This document shows, in pieces, positions 46,884 through 55,063 of a stretch of 64,000 nt of DNA. Made by a program: the position numbers and the translations under genes. Under the pieces are notes generated by a model. It saw only the letters and a program-made list of their open reading frames with translations, made no database searches and was not told where the DNA came from. Source of the DNA: Gillisella vitis. GTDB lineage: Bacteria > Pseudomonadota > Alphaproteobacteria > Rhizobiales > Rhizobiaceae. Each line of letters opens with the position of its first letter. The stretch's first letter is position 1. Location: the NCBI GenBank assembly GCA_009744235.1, contig WPHV01000013.1, forward strand, positions 62,001 to 126,000. The letters are read 5' to 3'.

Positions 46884-47483
46884 ATGGCAAAGCCCGCAAC
46901 CCCTTCCCGTCAAGCTTCTCGCCCTGCCGCCCGTGTCGTGCAGCTCCGCAAGGGCGCCACGATCGAAATGGTCCGCCTGACATGCCCCGACGAAGCGCAG
47001 GCGCTCCGGATCGCCGAAAGCTTCGGAACGGCCATCCTCGACAGCGACGGCATCCGCGACATGCACGAGCGCCTTATCGTCGAAACCGCGACCGGCCTCT
47101 CCGATGGCCTCGGCGAACGGGCGATGCAGATCCATCTCCAGCGCATCGTCGGCGCCTATGTGGGATCGGCCCATGGCGCTGGCCAGTTCTACAGCAAGGC
47201 CGTCACCGAAGCACGCGATGCGACCGCCAAGGGTGCGTCGGACGCTCGCGACGAGGATCTCGATGGCCCCGTCGGTTACGACAGCGCCGCCCAGCGCAAG
47301 CGCGAGTTCGCAGCCGACATGGGTATTCAGGCCCACGCGCTCCGCCTGGCAGCTGAAGGCGCCGTCGCAGCCTACGAACAGATTGTCGGCGAAGCGTGGA
47401 AGCCATTCGATCGGCCGGTCGACAACCCCGGCCAGGCGCTCGACCGCAAGGCGGCCGCAGCACAGATGGACGCTCTTGGCTGA
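46884..47483 (+). CDS. Conserved plasmid hypothetical protein
   Basis: A 199-residue, Ala-rich helical protein. The N-terminus is basic and disordered (AKPATPSRQASRPAARVVQL); the rest is helical (AMQIHLQRIVGAYVGSAHGA). AAAAGGAAA precedes the ATG. No membrane segment or known domain was recognised. It is preceded by a long GC-rich leader and followed by two hairpins, so it is probably a single-gene unit. Confidence 0.7.
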   Translation: MAKPATPSRQASRPAARVVQLRKGATIEMVRLTCPDEAQALRIAESFGTAILDSDGIRDMHERLIVETATGLSDGLGERAMQIHLQRIVGAYVGSAHGAGQFYSKAVTEARDATAKGASDARDEDLDGPVGYDSAAQRKREFAADMGIQAHALRLAAEGAVAAYEQIVGEAWKPFDRPVDNPGQALDRKAAAAQMDALG

Positions 47484-47526
47484 GACGTCTCCGGCGGAGC
47501 ATCCAGCTCCGCCTTCGTCGGGACGA

Positions 47527-47556
47527 GGCCGCCTCACTCCGAGGCGGCCATTTTTT
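47527..47556 (+). terminator. Rho-independent terminator after the 46884 gene
   Basis: GGCCGCCT and AGGCGGCC form an 8-bp stem with a 7-nt loop, followed by A and six T residues. A second hairpin with an 8-bp stem lies just upstream at 47493-47513. Confidence 0.85.
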
Positions 47557-47680
47557 GTGTCGCCGTTGGAGTAAAGCTCAATGGGGATACAGAAGAAAGA
47601 CGAAGAGACGCGGGGCGACATCGCTGCCCCGTCCCGTTCGTCGGTCCTGCAGGAGCCGGCGGCAAGCCGCAACGGCTGCG

Positions 47681-47796
47681 CCGTCCTCCACTGGCGTTCC
47701 GGCCGTTCCGGTGCGCCTTCGCCCCGATCGCTCCTGCTTTCGGCCCTCCGCAACGGGGCCGCGATGGGCGCGGCCTCCTGAAACGGAGGTTTGGAA
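47681..47796 (+). promoter_or_regulatory. Leader shared with DUF736 gene (CCGTCCTCCACT ... GCGATGGGCGCG)
   Basis: The leader of the ArdC-like gene has CCGTCCTCCACT, CGTTCCGGCCG and, about 25-30 bp before the start, GCGATGGGCGCG. The same blocks occur in the same order before the DUF736 gene (54548-54660). The two coding regions are unrelated, so the leader itself is conserved. AACGGAGG is the ribosome binding site. Confidence 0.55.
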
Positions 47797-48427
47797 ATGA
47801 GCAGGAAAGCAGCAAACACGCGGACCGACATTTATGCACGCATCACCGACAGGATCGTCGCCGATCTGGAAAAGGGCGTGCGCCCGTGGGTGCAGCCGTG
47901 GAGTGCGGCCAATCTATCGGGCCGGGTGAGCCGGCCGCTTCGTCACAACGGACAAGCTTACACCGGCCTCAATGTTCTGCTTCTGTGGTCGGAGAGCGTC
48001 GCCAGTGGTTTCATGTCGTCAACATGGATGACGCTGCGCCAGGCAAACGAACTCGGCGCTCACGTGCGCAAGGGCGAGAGCGGCGCGACCGTCGTCTATG
48101 CCAGCCGCTTCACCAAGACCGAACCCGATGCGGGCGGCGGAGAGGTCGAGCGCGATATTCCCTTCCTGAAGGCCTATACAGTTTTCAATTGCGATCAAAT
48201 CGATGGCCTTGCAGATCATTATTACAGTCGCCCCGAACCGATCGCGAAACCGCTCGAGCGTATCGAGCATGCCGATCGCTTCTTCGATAACACGGGTGTT
48301 GTCGTCCGTTACGGCGGCGACAAGGCCTATTATTCTCCTGCCTCCGACCACATCCAGCTGCCGCGGCCCGAACAATTCCGGGACATGGCCTCTTTCGTTG
48401 CGACGAGAGCGCACGAAACCTTGCATT
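47797..48427 (+). pseudogene. ArdC-like antirestriction protein split by RIT3, 5' part
   Basis: The first 210 codons of an ArdC-family protein. The N-terminal ssDNA-binding domain has DIYARITDRIVADLEKGVRP, YTGLNVLLLW and GESGATVVYASRF; the metallopeptidase-like domain begins with ASDHIQLP and ends at HETLH (206-210), the HExxH zinc motif. The element starts right after this motif, and the frame runs on into it to a stop at 48564. The other half is at 52760-53056. ArdC proteins protect incoming plasmid DNA from restriction; this copy lacks its C-terminal third. Confidence 0.88.
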
Positions 48428-48466
48428 ATGCCGTAAGTCCGATTATGCCGCATGGCCAATTTTCAG
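48424..48466 (+). repeat. RIT3 left terminal inverted repeat (43 bp)
   Basis: A perfect inverted match to 52686-52728, starting with CATTATGCCGTAAGTCCG. A second GGCATAATC motif lies inward near 48503, as in the other elements. Confidence 0.9.
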
Positions 48467-48598
48467 GGCGGAAGCTCCTCCAATTGGCCATGCAGCTGGT
48501 CGGCATAATCAGAGCCGTCAAGAGTGGCGACTATCGCGTGACAAGACGACAGTGCGCGTTCTAGCTTGTCCGGTGTTAAGCTGCCCCGGTACTGCGAC

Positions 48599-49354
48599 TT
48601 AAACCATCACGTCTTGCAAATATTGGTCGACGTGCTCGGTCCAAAGCGCTGGCTTGAACATCAATGCGTGGCCCATGGGTGCCGCCACAAATTTTCCCTG
48701 TCCGCCCGCGGCCTGAAACTTGTCAAAGTTCCCCCTACAGTGTGCTATGCTGTAGTATTGATCTGAGCTGCCATGCAGCCAAAGAGTTGAAACTTCTGCG
48801 GATGCGCCCCGCTGGAAAAGCAGTGGGTTGACCAATGCATGTGACGGGCACCCTGTTCCCAGCCAGCCTCCATTGAAATTGATGGAACCGCGAAACGTCT
48901 TTGGCCTCATGCCAGCATAAGCGATGGCCAAGATACCCCCGCGTGAGACGCCCCCGATGACAAGCTTTTCCTGATTTACGTCAGATCGACCGCGCAGATG
49001 GTCGACTACCGCATCGACGTCCTCAACGGCCCGCTCGAAGCCGGCTATGGCTATTTCTGCGTCGCAGGAATAGCCGGAACCGTCTAGGGCAAGACCTTCA
49101 CCATAGGCTCCGCCAGATTTTCCCCTTCCTCGACGTTGAGGGAACAGTGCCAACCATCCCCGCTCGACAAAGTAGTTTGCCACAATCGCGGGAGCCACCG
49201 TTCTGGAATAGAGGGATCTATTCTGCCCCCTGCCGGTCGAGCCGTGGTTGAACACAATCGTTGGAAACGGGCCTTTGCCAGTGGGCTTCGCGGCGACGAT
49301 CTCCAATCGAGCTTCAGACTCAGCTGAGGGTATGAATAACTTATCAAACTTCAT
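48599..49354 (-). CDS. Alpha/beta hydrolase, passenger gene of RIT3
   Basis: A 251-residue alpha/beta hydrolase of the dienelactone hydrolase/prolyl-oligopeptidase-like type. The oxyanion region is IVFNHGSTGRG, the nucleophile elbow is GGVSRGG, a candidate acid is in LWLHGSSDQYY, and a candidate catalytic His is in APMGHALMF. No signal peptide is present. It lies inside the element, opposite to the recombinase genes, between the left inverted repeat and gene A. RIT1 and RIT2 have nothing there. Substrate unknown; an esterase role, perhaps detoxifying, is possible. Confidence 0.82.
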   Translation of the reverse strand: MKFDKLFIPSAESEARLEIVAAKPTGKGPFPTIVFNHGSTGRGQNRSLYSRTVAPAIVANYFVERGWLALFPQRRGRGKSGGAYGEGLALDGSGYSCDAEIAIAGFERAVEDVDAVVDHLRGRSDVNQEKLVIGGVSRGGILAIAYAGMRPKTFRGSINFNGGWLGTGCPSHALVNPLLFQRGASAEVSTLWLHGSSDQYYSIAHCRGNFDKFQAAGGQGKFVAAPMGHALMFKPALWTEHVDQYLQDVMV

Positions 49355-49498
49355 TGAGTGTGCCGCCGGAGATGTCTGCTCAGTTCGCAGTTATCATTTT
49401 GGTCAACGGTCCGAAAGGGGTCGGAAGCTGTCGAAGATCTGCTTAACAGATGTGTCTTTGGCGTGAAGATTGCCGCTCCAACAACAAGGAGCGCTAAA

Positions 49499-50719
49499 AT
49501 GTCAATATCCGGCCATACCACCTGCCTTGACGCTTACCTGGCGTCATTCGAGCAGACTTTTGCTGCCAGGAACTACAAACCTGCGACCCTCGAAAACTAT
49601 CGTCACCACCTCCGACGCTTTGGCAGACTTCTGGAGGTCGAGGGCATCGCGCCATCGGAGCTGACGGCGGATATTGCCGTCGAATTGGGACGGCGATTGC
49701 CAACGTCACCCAAATCCCAGATCAAGGTTCCCAACCTTGCCACGCTGTTCGTCGAGCACCTGATCGAAATCGGCGTGGCGACGCGACCGCCACTCACTGC
49801 TGCGCAAGCCGAACGCCAAGAGCTTCTCTGCAACCTTGAGCTTTACCTTCTGCGGCAGCGCGGCCTCAGTCCGCGGTCCGTCAAACACGTGCGGGGGTTT
49901 GCCGCCCGCTTCCTGGTTCATCGCTTTGGAGACGGTGGGCTCGATCTTGCTGTGCTCGGCGCCCGCGACGTCGTTGCGTTTATGGAGCATGTTATCGCGC
50001 GCAAGACGCCCTACCGCGACAAGACGTTGTCCACGCATCTGCGCGGCTTCTTCCAGTATCTGTTCGCCCAAGGTCTCACTACCGCCAACCTATCGCTCTG
50101 CGTGCCCAGGGTGCACAAGCCCTGGGGCGAGAGGCTTCCGAGATATCTGTCGCCCGATGAAGTGGAGGCCGTTCTGGCATCGGTCGCGACCAATCCGCGG
50201 CGAGGCGCCCGCGACTACGCCATGTTGTTGTTGATGGCGAGGCTCGGTATCCGCGCTCCGGAGGTCATGGCGATCCAGCTCGATGATATCGACTGGCGAG
50301 CTGGAGAGCTTCTCGTTCGCGGAAAAGGTCAACGTCACGACCGGCTGCCAATCCCGCCCGACGTCGGTCAGGCAATCAGCCGGTATCTGCGGGAGGAGCG
50401 GACTTCGACGACAACCCGCACACTGTTCGTGAGCCATCGGGCGCCGAACCGCCCGTTCAAGGATAGCCAGATCATCAACTCGATTTTGCGGGAGGCGTTC
50501 GCGGCAACCGGGGTGAAGCCGCCAACACCATATGTCGGATCGCATGTCCTGCGCCACAGCCTTGCGACAAACTTGGTTCGCTCCGGTGCCTCGCTGGAGG
50601 AGATCGGCGATCTGTTGCGGCATCGATCGCGTGCAACAACGATGATCTATGCGAAGCTCGACACGGATGGATTGCGCTCCATCGCCCAGCCTTGGCCGAT
50701 CACGGAGGCAGCACAATGA
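49499..50719 (+). CDS. RIT3 tyrosine recombinase A
   Basis: A 406-residue tyrosine recombinase. It has LYLLRQRGLSPRSVKHVRGF in the core-binding domain, ARLGIRAPEVMAIQLDDIDW (Arg), SHVLRHSLATNLV (HxxR), LLRHRSRATTMIYAKLDTDG (Tyr) and RSIAQPWP at the end, closely parallel to RIT1 gene A. The ATG at 49499 is chosen for AAGGAG seven bases upstream; the frame is open back to 49358. Confidence 0.92.
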   Translation: MSISGHTTCLDAYLASFEQTFAARNYKPATLENYRHHLRRFGRLLEVEGIAPSELTADIAVELGRRLPTSPKSQIKVPNLATLFVEHLIEIGVATRPPLTAAQAERQELLCNLELYLLRQRGLSPRSVKHVRGFAARFLVHRFGDGGLDLAVLGARDVVAFMEHVIARKTPYRDKTLSTHLRGFFQYLFAQGLTTANLSLCVPRVHKPWGERLPRYLSPDEVEAVLASVATNPRRGARDYAMLLLMARLGIRAPEVMAIQLDDIDWRAGELLVRGKGQRHDRLPIPPDVGQAISRYLREERTSTTTRTLFVSHRAPNRPFKDSQIINSILREAFAATGVKPPTPYVGSHVLRHSLATNLVRSGASLEEIGDLLRHRSRATTMIYAKLDTDGLRSIAQPWPITEAAQ

Positions 50720-51654
50720 GCTTCATTGCTGAACAGCACCGTTACATCAGTATGAGAAGGCGGCTGGGTGCCGACCTGAGTACAGACGAACGCATATTGC
50801 GTCGCTTCTCCGCCTTCGCCGACAGCAATGGTGCCGAGTACGTCGATACCAGATTGATCATGTGTTGGCTCGAAAGCCTGTCATCCGCCAGTGCAGGAAC
50901 ACGAGGCACTCGCTTCCGGGTGGCTCGTCAATTTGCCCTCTGGCTACACGGCATGGATCCTCGGCACGAGGTTCCGCCCCAGGGATTAGTGCCTGCTCAT
51001 GTCCAACGTGTACATCCACACATTTACAGCGACGCCGAAATCATTGCGATTATCGAGCATGCCCGCACGTTGCCATCAGTCTACGGCATGCGCGGTCTCA
51101 CCTGTTCGACGCTCTTCGGCCTGATCGCCGTGACCGGACTTCGGATTAACAAAGCCTTGCGTCTCGACCAGACCGATCTCGATGTTGAATCCGGCGTCCT
51201 TCGTGTTCGCTTCGGAAAGCTCGGCAAGGAACGAATGTTGCCCCTAGATCAAACCGTCGTGCACCAACTGGAGACCTACGGGCGTGAACGGGACCGGCTA
51301 TTAGGTCACAGATCAGAGCCTATGTTCGTCACGTGCGATGGCCATCGTCTCGGCGATTGCGGCGCCCGCTACAACTTCGCGCTGGTCTGCCAACAGATTG
51401 GTTTGAGGCCGAGGCAGGCTTACAAGCGCCATGGGCGCGGGCCACGCATTCACGACCTTCGTCACACCTTCGCGGTTCGGACGCTGCTAAACTGGTATCG
51501 TTCCGGCCAGGATGTCGGGCGCGAGATGATCAAACTCACGACTTGGCTCGGTCACGCGAGCCCCGCCAATACCTATTGGTACCTGGAGGCGGTTCCGGAA
51601 TTGCTGGAATTGGCTTCCGCCCGCATAGCAAGCGCAGCGGAGGGGATTCGATGA
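50716..51654 (+). CDS. RIT3 tyrosine recombinase B
   Basis: A 312-residue tyrosine recombinase with TGLRINKALRLDQTDLD, IHDLRHTFAVRTLLNWYRSG and WLGHASPANTYWYLEAVPEL. The usual Glu after the first catalytic Arg (LRxSEA) is here NKA, a mild departure. It overlaps gene A by 4 bp and gene C by 4 bp. Confidence 0.92.
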   Translation: MSFIAEQHRYISMRRRLGADLSTDERILRRFSAFADSNGAEYVDTRLIMCWLESLSSASAGTRGTRFRVARQFALWLHGMDPRHEVPPQGLVPAHVQRVHPHIYSDAEIIAIIEHARTLPSVYGMRGLTCSTLFGLIAVTGLRINKALRLDQTDLDVESGVLRVRFGKLGKERMLPLDQTVVHQLETYGRERDRLLGHRSEPMFVTCDGHRLGDCGARYNFALVCQQIGLRPRQAYKRHGRGPRIHDLRHTFAVRTLLNWYRSGQDVGREMIKLTTWLGHASPANTYWYLEAVPELLELASARIASAAEGIR

Positions 51655-52643
51655 AGGCGAGCAGTTTCCCCGCGCTGATCCAACGCTTCTTCACTGACCG
51701 GCTCTGCACACAGATGGAGGCAAGTCCCCACACCATCGCCGGTTACCGGGATACATTCCGGTTGCTGATACGCTACGCTGGCTCACGGCGTGGAAAGCCG
51801 CCCACGAAGCTGACGATCGAAGATCTTGACGCCGATCTTGTCGCCGACTTCCTGACCCACGTCGAGACGGCGCGCGGTAACACGGCACGAACCCGCAATA
51901 CGCGCCTTGCCGCAATCCGCTCATTCTTCCGATACGTTGCGATGACCGATCCGACCTGGCTTCTCCATTGCCAGCGCATTCTCTCGATGCCAAGCAAACG
52001 ATACGTCAAGCGAAGCGTGACGTTCCTCGACGCAGACGAAATAGCAGCCCTCATGGCCGCGCCGGATCGGACGACGTGGGTGGGGCGCCGCGATTACGCC
52101 CTGCTGTTGCTTGCGCTTCAGACCGGATTGCGGGCATCCGAGCTGATCGGTCTGCGCTGTAAGGACGTGGTTTTGGGAGACGGCGCCCACATCCGTTGTA
52201 TCGGCAAGGGGAGAAAGGAGCGTAGTACGCCTCTCCGTCGCGATACGGCAAAGCTGATCCGGGGTTGGATTGGGGAGCGTAGTGACAGCGACAGTCCCCT
52301 GTTCCCCTCGATCCGGGGCGAACGGCTCAGTCGTGATGCATTGGAACATCTGGTGCGCAAGCATTGCCTCACGGCATCCCGAGCATGCCCGAGCCTGGCA
52401 AGCAAACGGGTTACACCGCACACCTTGCGGCATAGCACCGCGATGGAACTGCTCCATCACGGCGTCGACCAATCCGTGATCGCGCTCTGGCTTGGTCATG
52501 AATCCGTGGAAACGACCCAGATCTACATCCACGCCGACATGCGGTTGAAGGAGAAGGCGCTTTCTCAGGTCGCGAGACCGGAGGCCCATCTAGGGCGGTA
52601 TCGACCCAACGACGAACTGCTCGCGTTCCTTGAATCGCTCTGA
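51651..52643 (+). CDS. RIT3 tyrosine recombinase C
   Basis: A 330-residue tyrosine recombinase with TGLRASELIGL, KRVTPHTLRHSTAMELL, WLGHESVETTQIYIHADMRL and the RYRPNDELLAFLESL tail. It is highly similar to RIT1 gene C. Its stop lies 1 bp before GATTATGCCG of the right end, so the element ends directly after the coding region. Confidence 0.92.
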   Translation: MKASSFPALIQRFFTDRLCTQMEASPHTIAGYRDTFRLLIRYAGSRRGKPPTKLTIEDLDADLVADFLTHVETARGNTARTRNTRLAAIRSFFRYVAMTDPTWLLHCQRILSMPSKRYVKRSVTFLDADEIAALMAAPDRTTWVGRRDYALLLLALQTGLRASELIGLRCKDVVLGDGAHIRCIGKGRKERSTPLRRDTAKLIRGWIGERSDSDSPLFPSIRGERLSRDALEHLVRKHCLTASRACPSLASKRVTPHTLRHSTAMELLHHGVDQSVIALWLGHESVETTQIYIHADMRLKEKALSQVARPEAHLGRYRPNDELLAFLESL

Positions 52644-52685
52644 TTATGCCGAACCGCCGCATGGCTGAATGGGAAAGTCTCCGCG

Positions 52686-52728
52686 CTGAAAATTGGCCAT
52701 GCGGCATAATCGGACTTACGGCATAATG
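52686..52728 (-). repeat. RIT3 right terminal inverted repeat (43 bp)
   Basis: A perfect inverted copy of 48424-48466; its outer end merges into the 36-bp palindrome. Confidence 0.9.
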
Positions 52729-52760
52729 GACATTATGCCGATATCGGCATAATGTCCATT
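52725..52760. repeat. RIT3 36-bp perfect palindrome at right border
   Basis: Two 18-bp arms built on AATGGACATTATGCCGAT meet without spacer. The outer arm ends CATT, which is also the host sequence at the left border. Confidence 0.9.
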
Positions 52761-53056
52761 GGGCGGGCGGTCCTGCCCGGCTGAACAGGGACCTGAGCCG
52801 CTATCACAAGGATCGCCGCGAGAGGGCCTTCGAAGAGATGCTGGTGGAGCTTGGGGCAGCGATGATCTGCGCCGATCTGGGTATCGTGCCGGAGCTGGAG
52901 CCGCGCCCGGATCATGCCGCCTATATCCAGAGTTGGGCCGAGATCCTCGGCTCTGACAAGCGGGCGATCTTCAATGCGGCGGCGCATGCGCAGCGCGCTG
53001 TCGCCTATCTGCACGACCTTCAGCCGCAGGCAGCCTCCGGACAGGAGGCGGCCTGA
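52760..53056 (+). pseudogene. ArdC-like antirestriction protein split by RIT3, 3' part
   Basis: 99 codons completing the ArdC-like protein: WAGGPARLNRDLSRYHKD, then AFEEMLVELGAAMICADLG with the third zinc-ligand Glu region, and KRAIFNAAAHAQRAVAYLHD. With the 5' part it makes 308 residues, the normal size of the family. No start codon with a good ribosome binding site exists here, so this half is unlikely to be made. Its TGA overlaps the next gene's ATG. Confidence 0.88.
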
Positions 53057-53995
53057 TGCTCCAGGTGTCGAACTTTACCGGGGAGGGCGCGTCCTCGCCG
53101 ATCCGGCTGCGGGCGCTTTCGCTCGGCGCCGGCGTCCAGTCCACCACCATGGCGCTGATGGCAGCGCATGGTAAGATCGGGCCGATGCCCGATTGCGCGA
53201 TCTTTGCCGATACCGGTTGGGAGCCAAAAGCCGTCTACGATCATCTTGAATGGTTGATGTCGCCGAATGTCGTTCCGTTCCCGATCCATGTGGTGTCGGC
53301 CGGCAATATTCGCGACAATCTCATGGACGCCGTCGCCGGCAAACGGTGGGCTTCGATTCCGGCTTTTGCAAAAACCGTGACGCCAGCCGGGAGCGCACGA
53401 CCGGTTCTCGATGAGGACGACGACGGCGAACTCGTCCAGATCGGTTCCCGCGCGACATCGCGCGAGACCGTATCGATCGGCATGATGCGCAGGGCCTGCA
53501 CTGCGGATTACAAGATCGTGCCGATCCGGAGGAAGGTCCCGGAATTGTTCGGGCCTCAGGCGCAAGCGATCACCTGATCATGCGGTCGCGGAGCAGTGGA
53601 TTGGCATTTCGACAGACGAGGTCAGCCGGATCAAACCCTCATTCGAGGACTGGCAGATCAATCGTTGGCCGTTGATCGAACAGCGCATGAGCAGGCGCGA
53701 TTGCCTGGCCTGGTTGCGCCGTCATGATTATCCGACGCCCCCAAAATCGGCCTGCATCGGATGCCCGTTTCACGATAAAGGACGCTGGCGCCACATGCGT
53801 GATCATGATCCGGAAGCCTGGGCAGAAGCGGTGATAGTCGATCGAGCACTGCGGACCGGCATTCGACGCATCCGTGGCGAAGTTTATCTTCATCGCTCAT
53901 GTGTTCCTCTTGACGAAGCCGACCTGTCGACGGCCGCCGATCATGGCCAACTCGATCTCTGGCCCATCGAATGCGAAGGCATGTGTGGCGTCTAG
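53056..53995 (+). pseudogene. PAPS reductase/ATP-pyrophosphatase-fold protein with frameshift
   Basis: The first frame (53056-53577) has the PP-loop SLGAGVQSTTMALMA and CAIFADTGWEP typical of phosphoadenosine-phosphosulfate-reductase-like proteins of phages and plasmids. The rest (SRIKPSFEDW, KSACIGCPFHDKGRWRHMRD, and the Cys-containing C-terminus) is in another frame up to 53995. One extra G in the GGG near 53547-53549 explains the break; without it the frame reads GLRRKRSPDHAVAEQWIGIS across the joint, giving 312 residues. The function of intact relatives is unclear, with DNA or nucleotide sulfur chemistry often suggested. The start overlaps the ArdC stop by 4 bp. Confidence 0.82.
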
Positions 53996-54660
53996 GGCAG
54001 CCTTCTGGCGCTGCGGTGACGGATCCGCTCCATTTGGAGCGGAAGAGGCACCGCCATATGGTGGAACTCTGCCGTGAAAGACGCCGGCCCAGTCAGTTCC
54101 TGAAGCGGGGGACATGTTCCATGCTGACCAGCCGTTGGGGTGTGGGGCGCTGAGGGCGAGTGCGATTGCAGCATAGCCGAGGCCTTGCCGGTTGGGAGGA
54201 GACACCATCCAGTCGAAGATGGCTCTGCTGTCGAACAGTCGGTAGTGCAGACGCACCCATCGGCGATGGCGTCGAAGGGAACTGCAGGTCTGCAGCCGTG
54301 ACGTGGTGTGAGCATGGTCCCGAAACGATTGTGCCAGCGGCGTGCTGGTGGTGAGTTCAACGATTGGTCTCGCGGCATGTCGTGGTCGATCCGGTTCGGA
54401 CAGGCCACACCCACGCAGACCTCGATTGATCTGGTGTGACCGAAGGACGCCTTCGTCTCGATCGCCTTGGCCGCAACGGCCATACGCAACTTTCTTCCCC
54501 TGCGAACAGGTTCGCATTCCTCGCGGGCCAAGAAAGCCGCTCCCGGCCGTCCTCCACTTCGTTCCGGCCGCCAGCGGTGCGGCGTCGATCGCCGTCGGTC
54601 TTAACACCGTCATCGAGGACGCGATGGGCGCGACCCGAGCAAACCGGAAAGGTTACGACA
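53996..54660. other. 665-bp gap with DUF736 leader and duplicated segment
   Basis: No gene is supported. From about 54294 the sequence resembles 58048 onward (for example CTCGATNGATCTGGTGTGAC, then CGAAGGACG and CTTCGTCTCGATCG), so this part is one copy of a diverged direct duplication. The last 110 bp (54548-54660) hold the leader blocks shared with the ArdC-like gene. Confidence 0.5.
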
Positions 54661-54978
54661 ATGGCAGTCATCGGCGAATTCACCACCAACGGCAACAACT
54701 CGATCATCGGCAACGTGCGCACGCTCACCGTCAGCATGAAGGCCCGCCTGAACCCCATCGAGCGCGTCTCGCGCGACGCTCCGGACTTCCGCATCACCGC
54801 CGGCAACGGCGTCGAGGTCGGCGCCGGCTGGAAGGTGGTCTCCAACGACGGCGAGGAATACATCTCGGTCAAGCTGGACGACCCGAGCTTCAACGCCCCG
54901 ATCACCGCAGCCCTTTGGCCGGGCGAGAAGGAAGGCGACTACGCCCTCATCTGGAACCGCCCGAAGCGGGAGGCCTGA
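54661..54978 (+). CDS. DUF736 family protein
   Basis: A 105-residue protein with the full DUF736 pattern: IGEFTTNGNNSIIGNVRTLT, RDAPDFRI, GAGWKVVSNDGEEYISVKLD and FNAPITAALWPGEKEGDYAL. The family is nearly confined to alphaproteobacterial plasmids and genomic islands; function unknown. AAAGG precedes the ATG. A strong terminator follows, and a truncated second copy lies 3.4 kb downstream. Confidence 0.9.
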   Translation: MAVIGEFTTNGNNSIIGNVRTLTVSMKARLNPIERVSRDAPDFRITAGNGVEVGAGWKVVSNDGEEYISVKLDDPSFNAPITAALWPGEKEGDYALIWNRPKREA

Positions 54979-54989
54979 TCCACGCCGAG

Positions 54990-55017
54990 GAGCTCCGCCG
55001 AAAGGCGGGGCTCTTTT
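54990..55017 (+). terminator. Rho-independent terminator after DUF736 gene
   Basis: GAGCTCCGCC pairs with GGCGGGGCTC (one G-T pair) around a GAAA loop and is followed by TTTT. A related copy follows the truncated DUF736. Confidence 0.9.
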
Positions 55018-55063
55018 CAGTGAAAGGAAGCTGCAACAAAGTCGCGTGGCTGCGGCGCGCTAT

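Larger units (their letters stand above)
48428..52760 (+). mobile_element. RIT3: three-tyrosine-recombinase element carrying a hydrolase gene
   Basis: Recombinase genes A, B and C (49499-52643) plus an opposite-strand alpha/beta hydrolase gene (48599-49354) lie between 43-bp perfect inverted repeats. A 36-bp palindrome (52725-52760) marks the right border. Host CATT occurs at both ends. Removing the element rejoins an ArdC-like gene exactly at HETLH/WAGGPARLNR. The recombinases are close relatives of those in RIT1. Confidence 0.9.

Noticed and set aside
46353-47831. Long minus-strand open frame (492 codons) over the plasmid hypothetical genes
   Set aside because: Composition is Arg/Pro/Gly-rich, there is no domain, and the frame is antisense to genes with good ribosome binding sites; a high-GC artefact.
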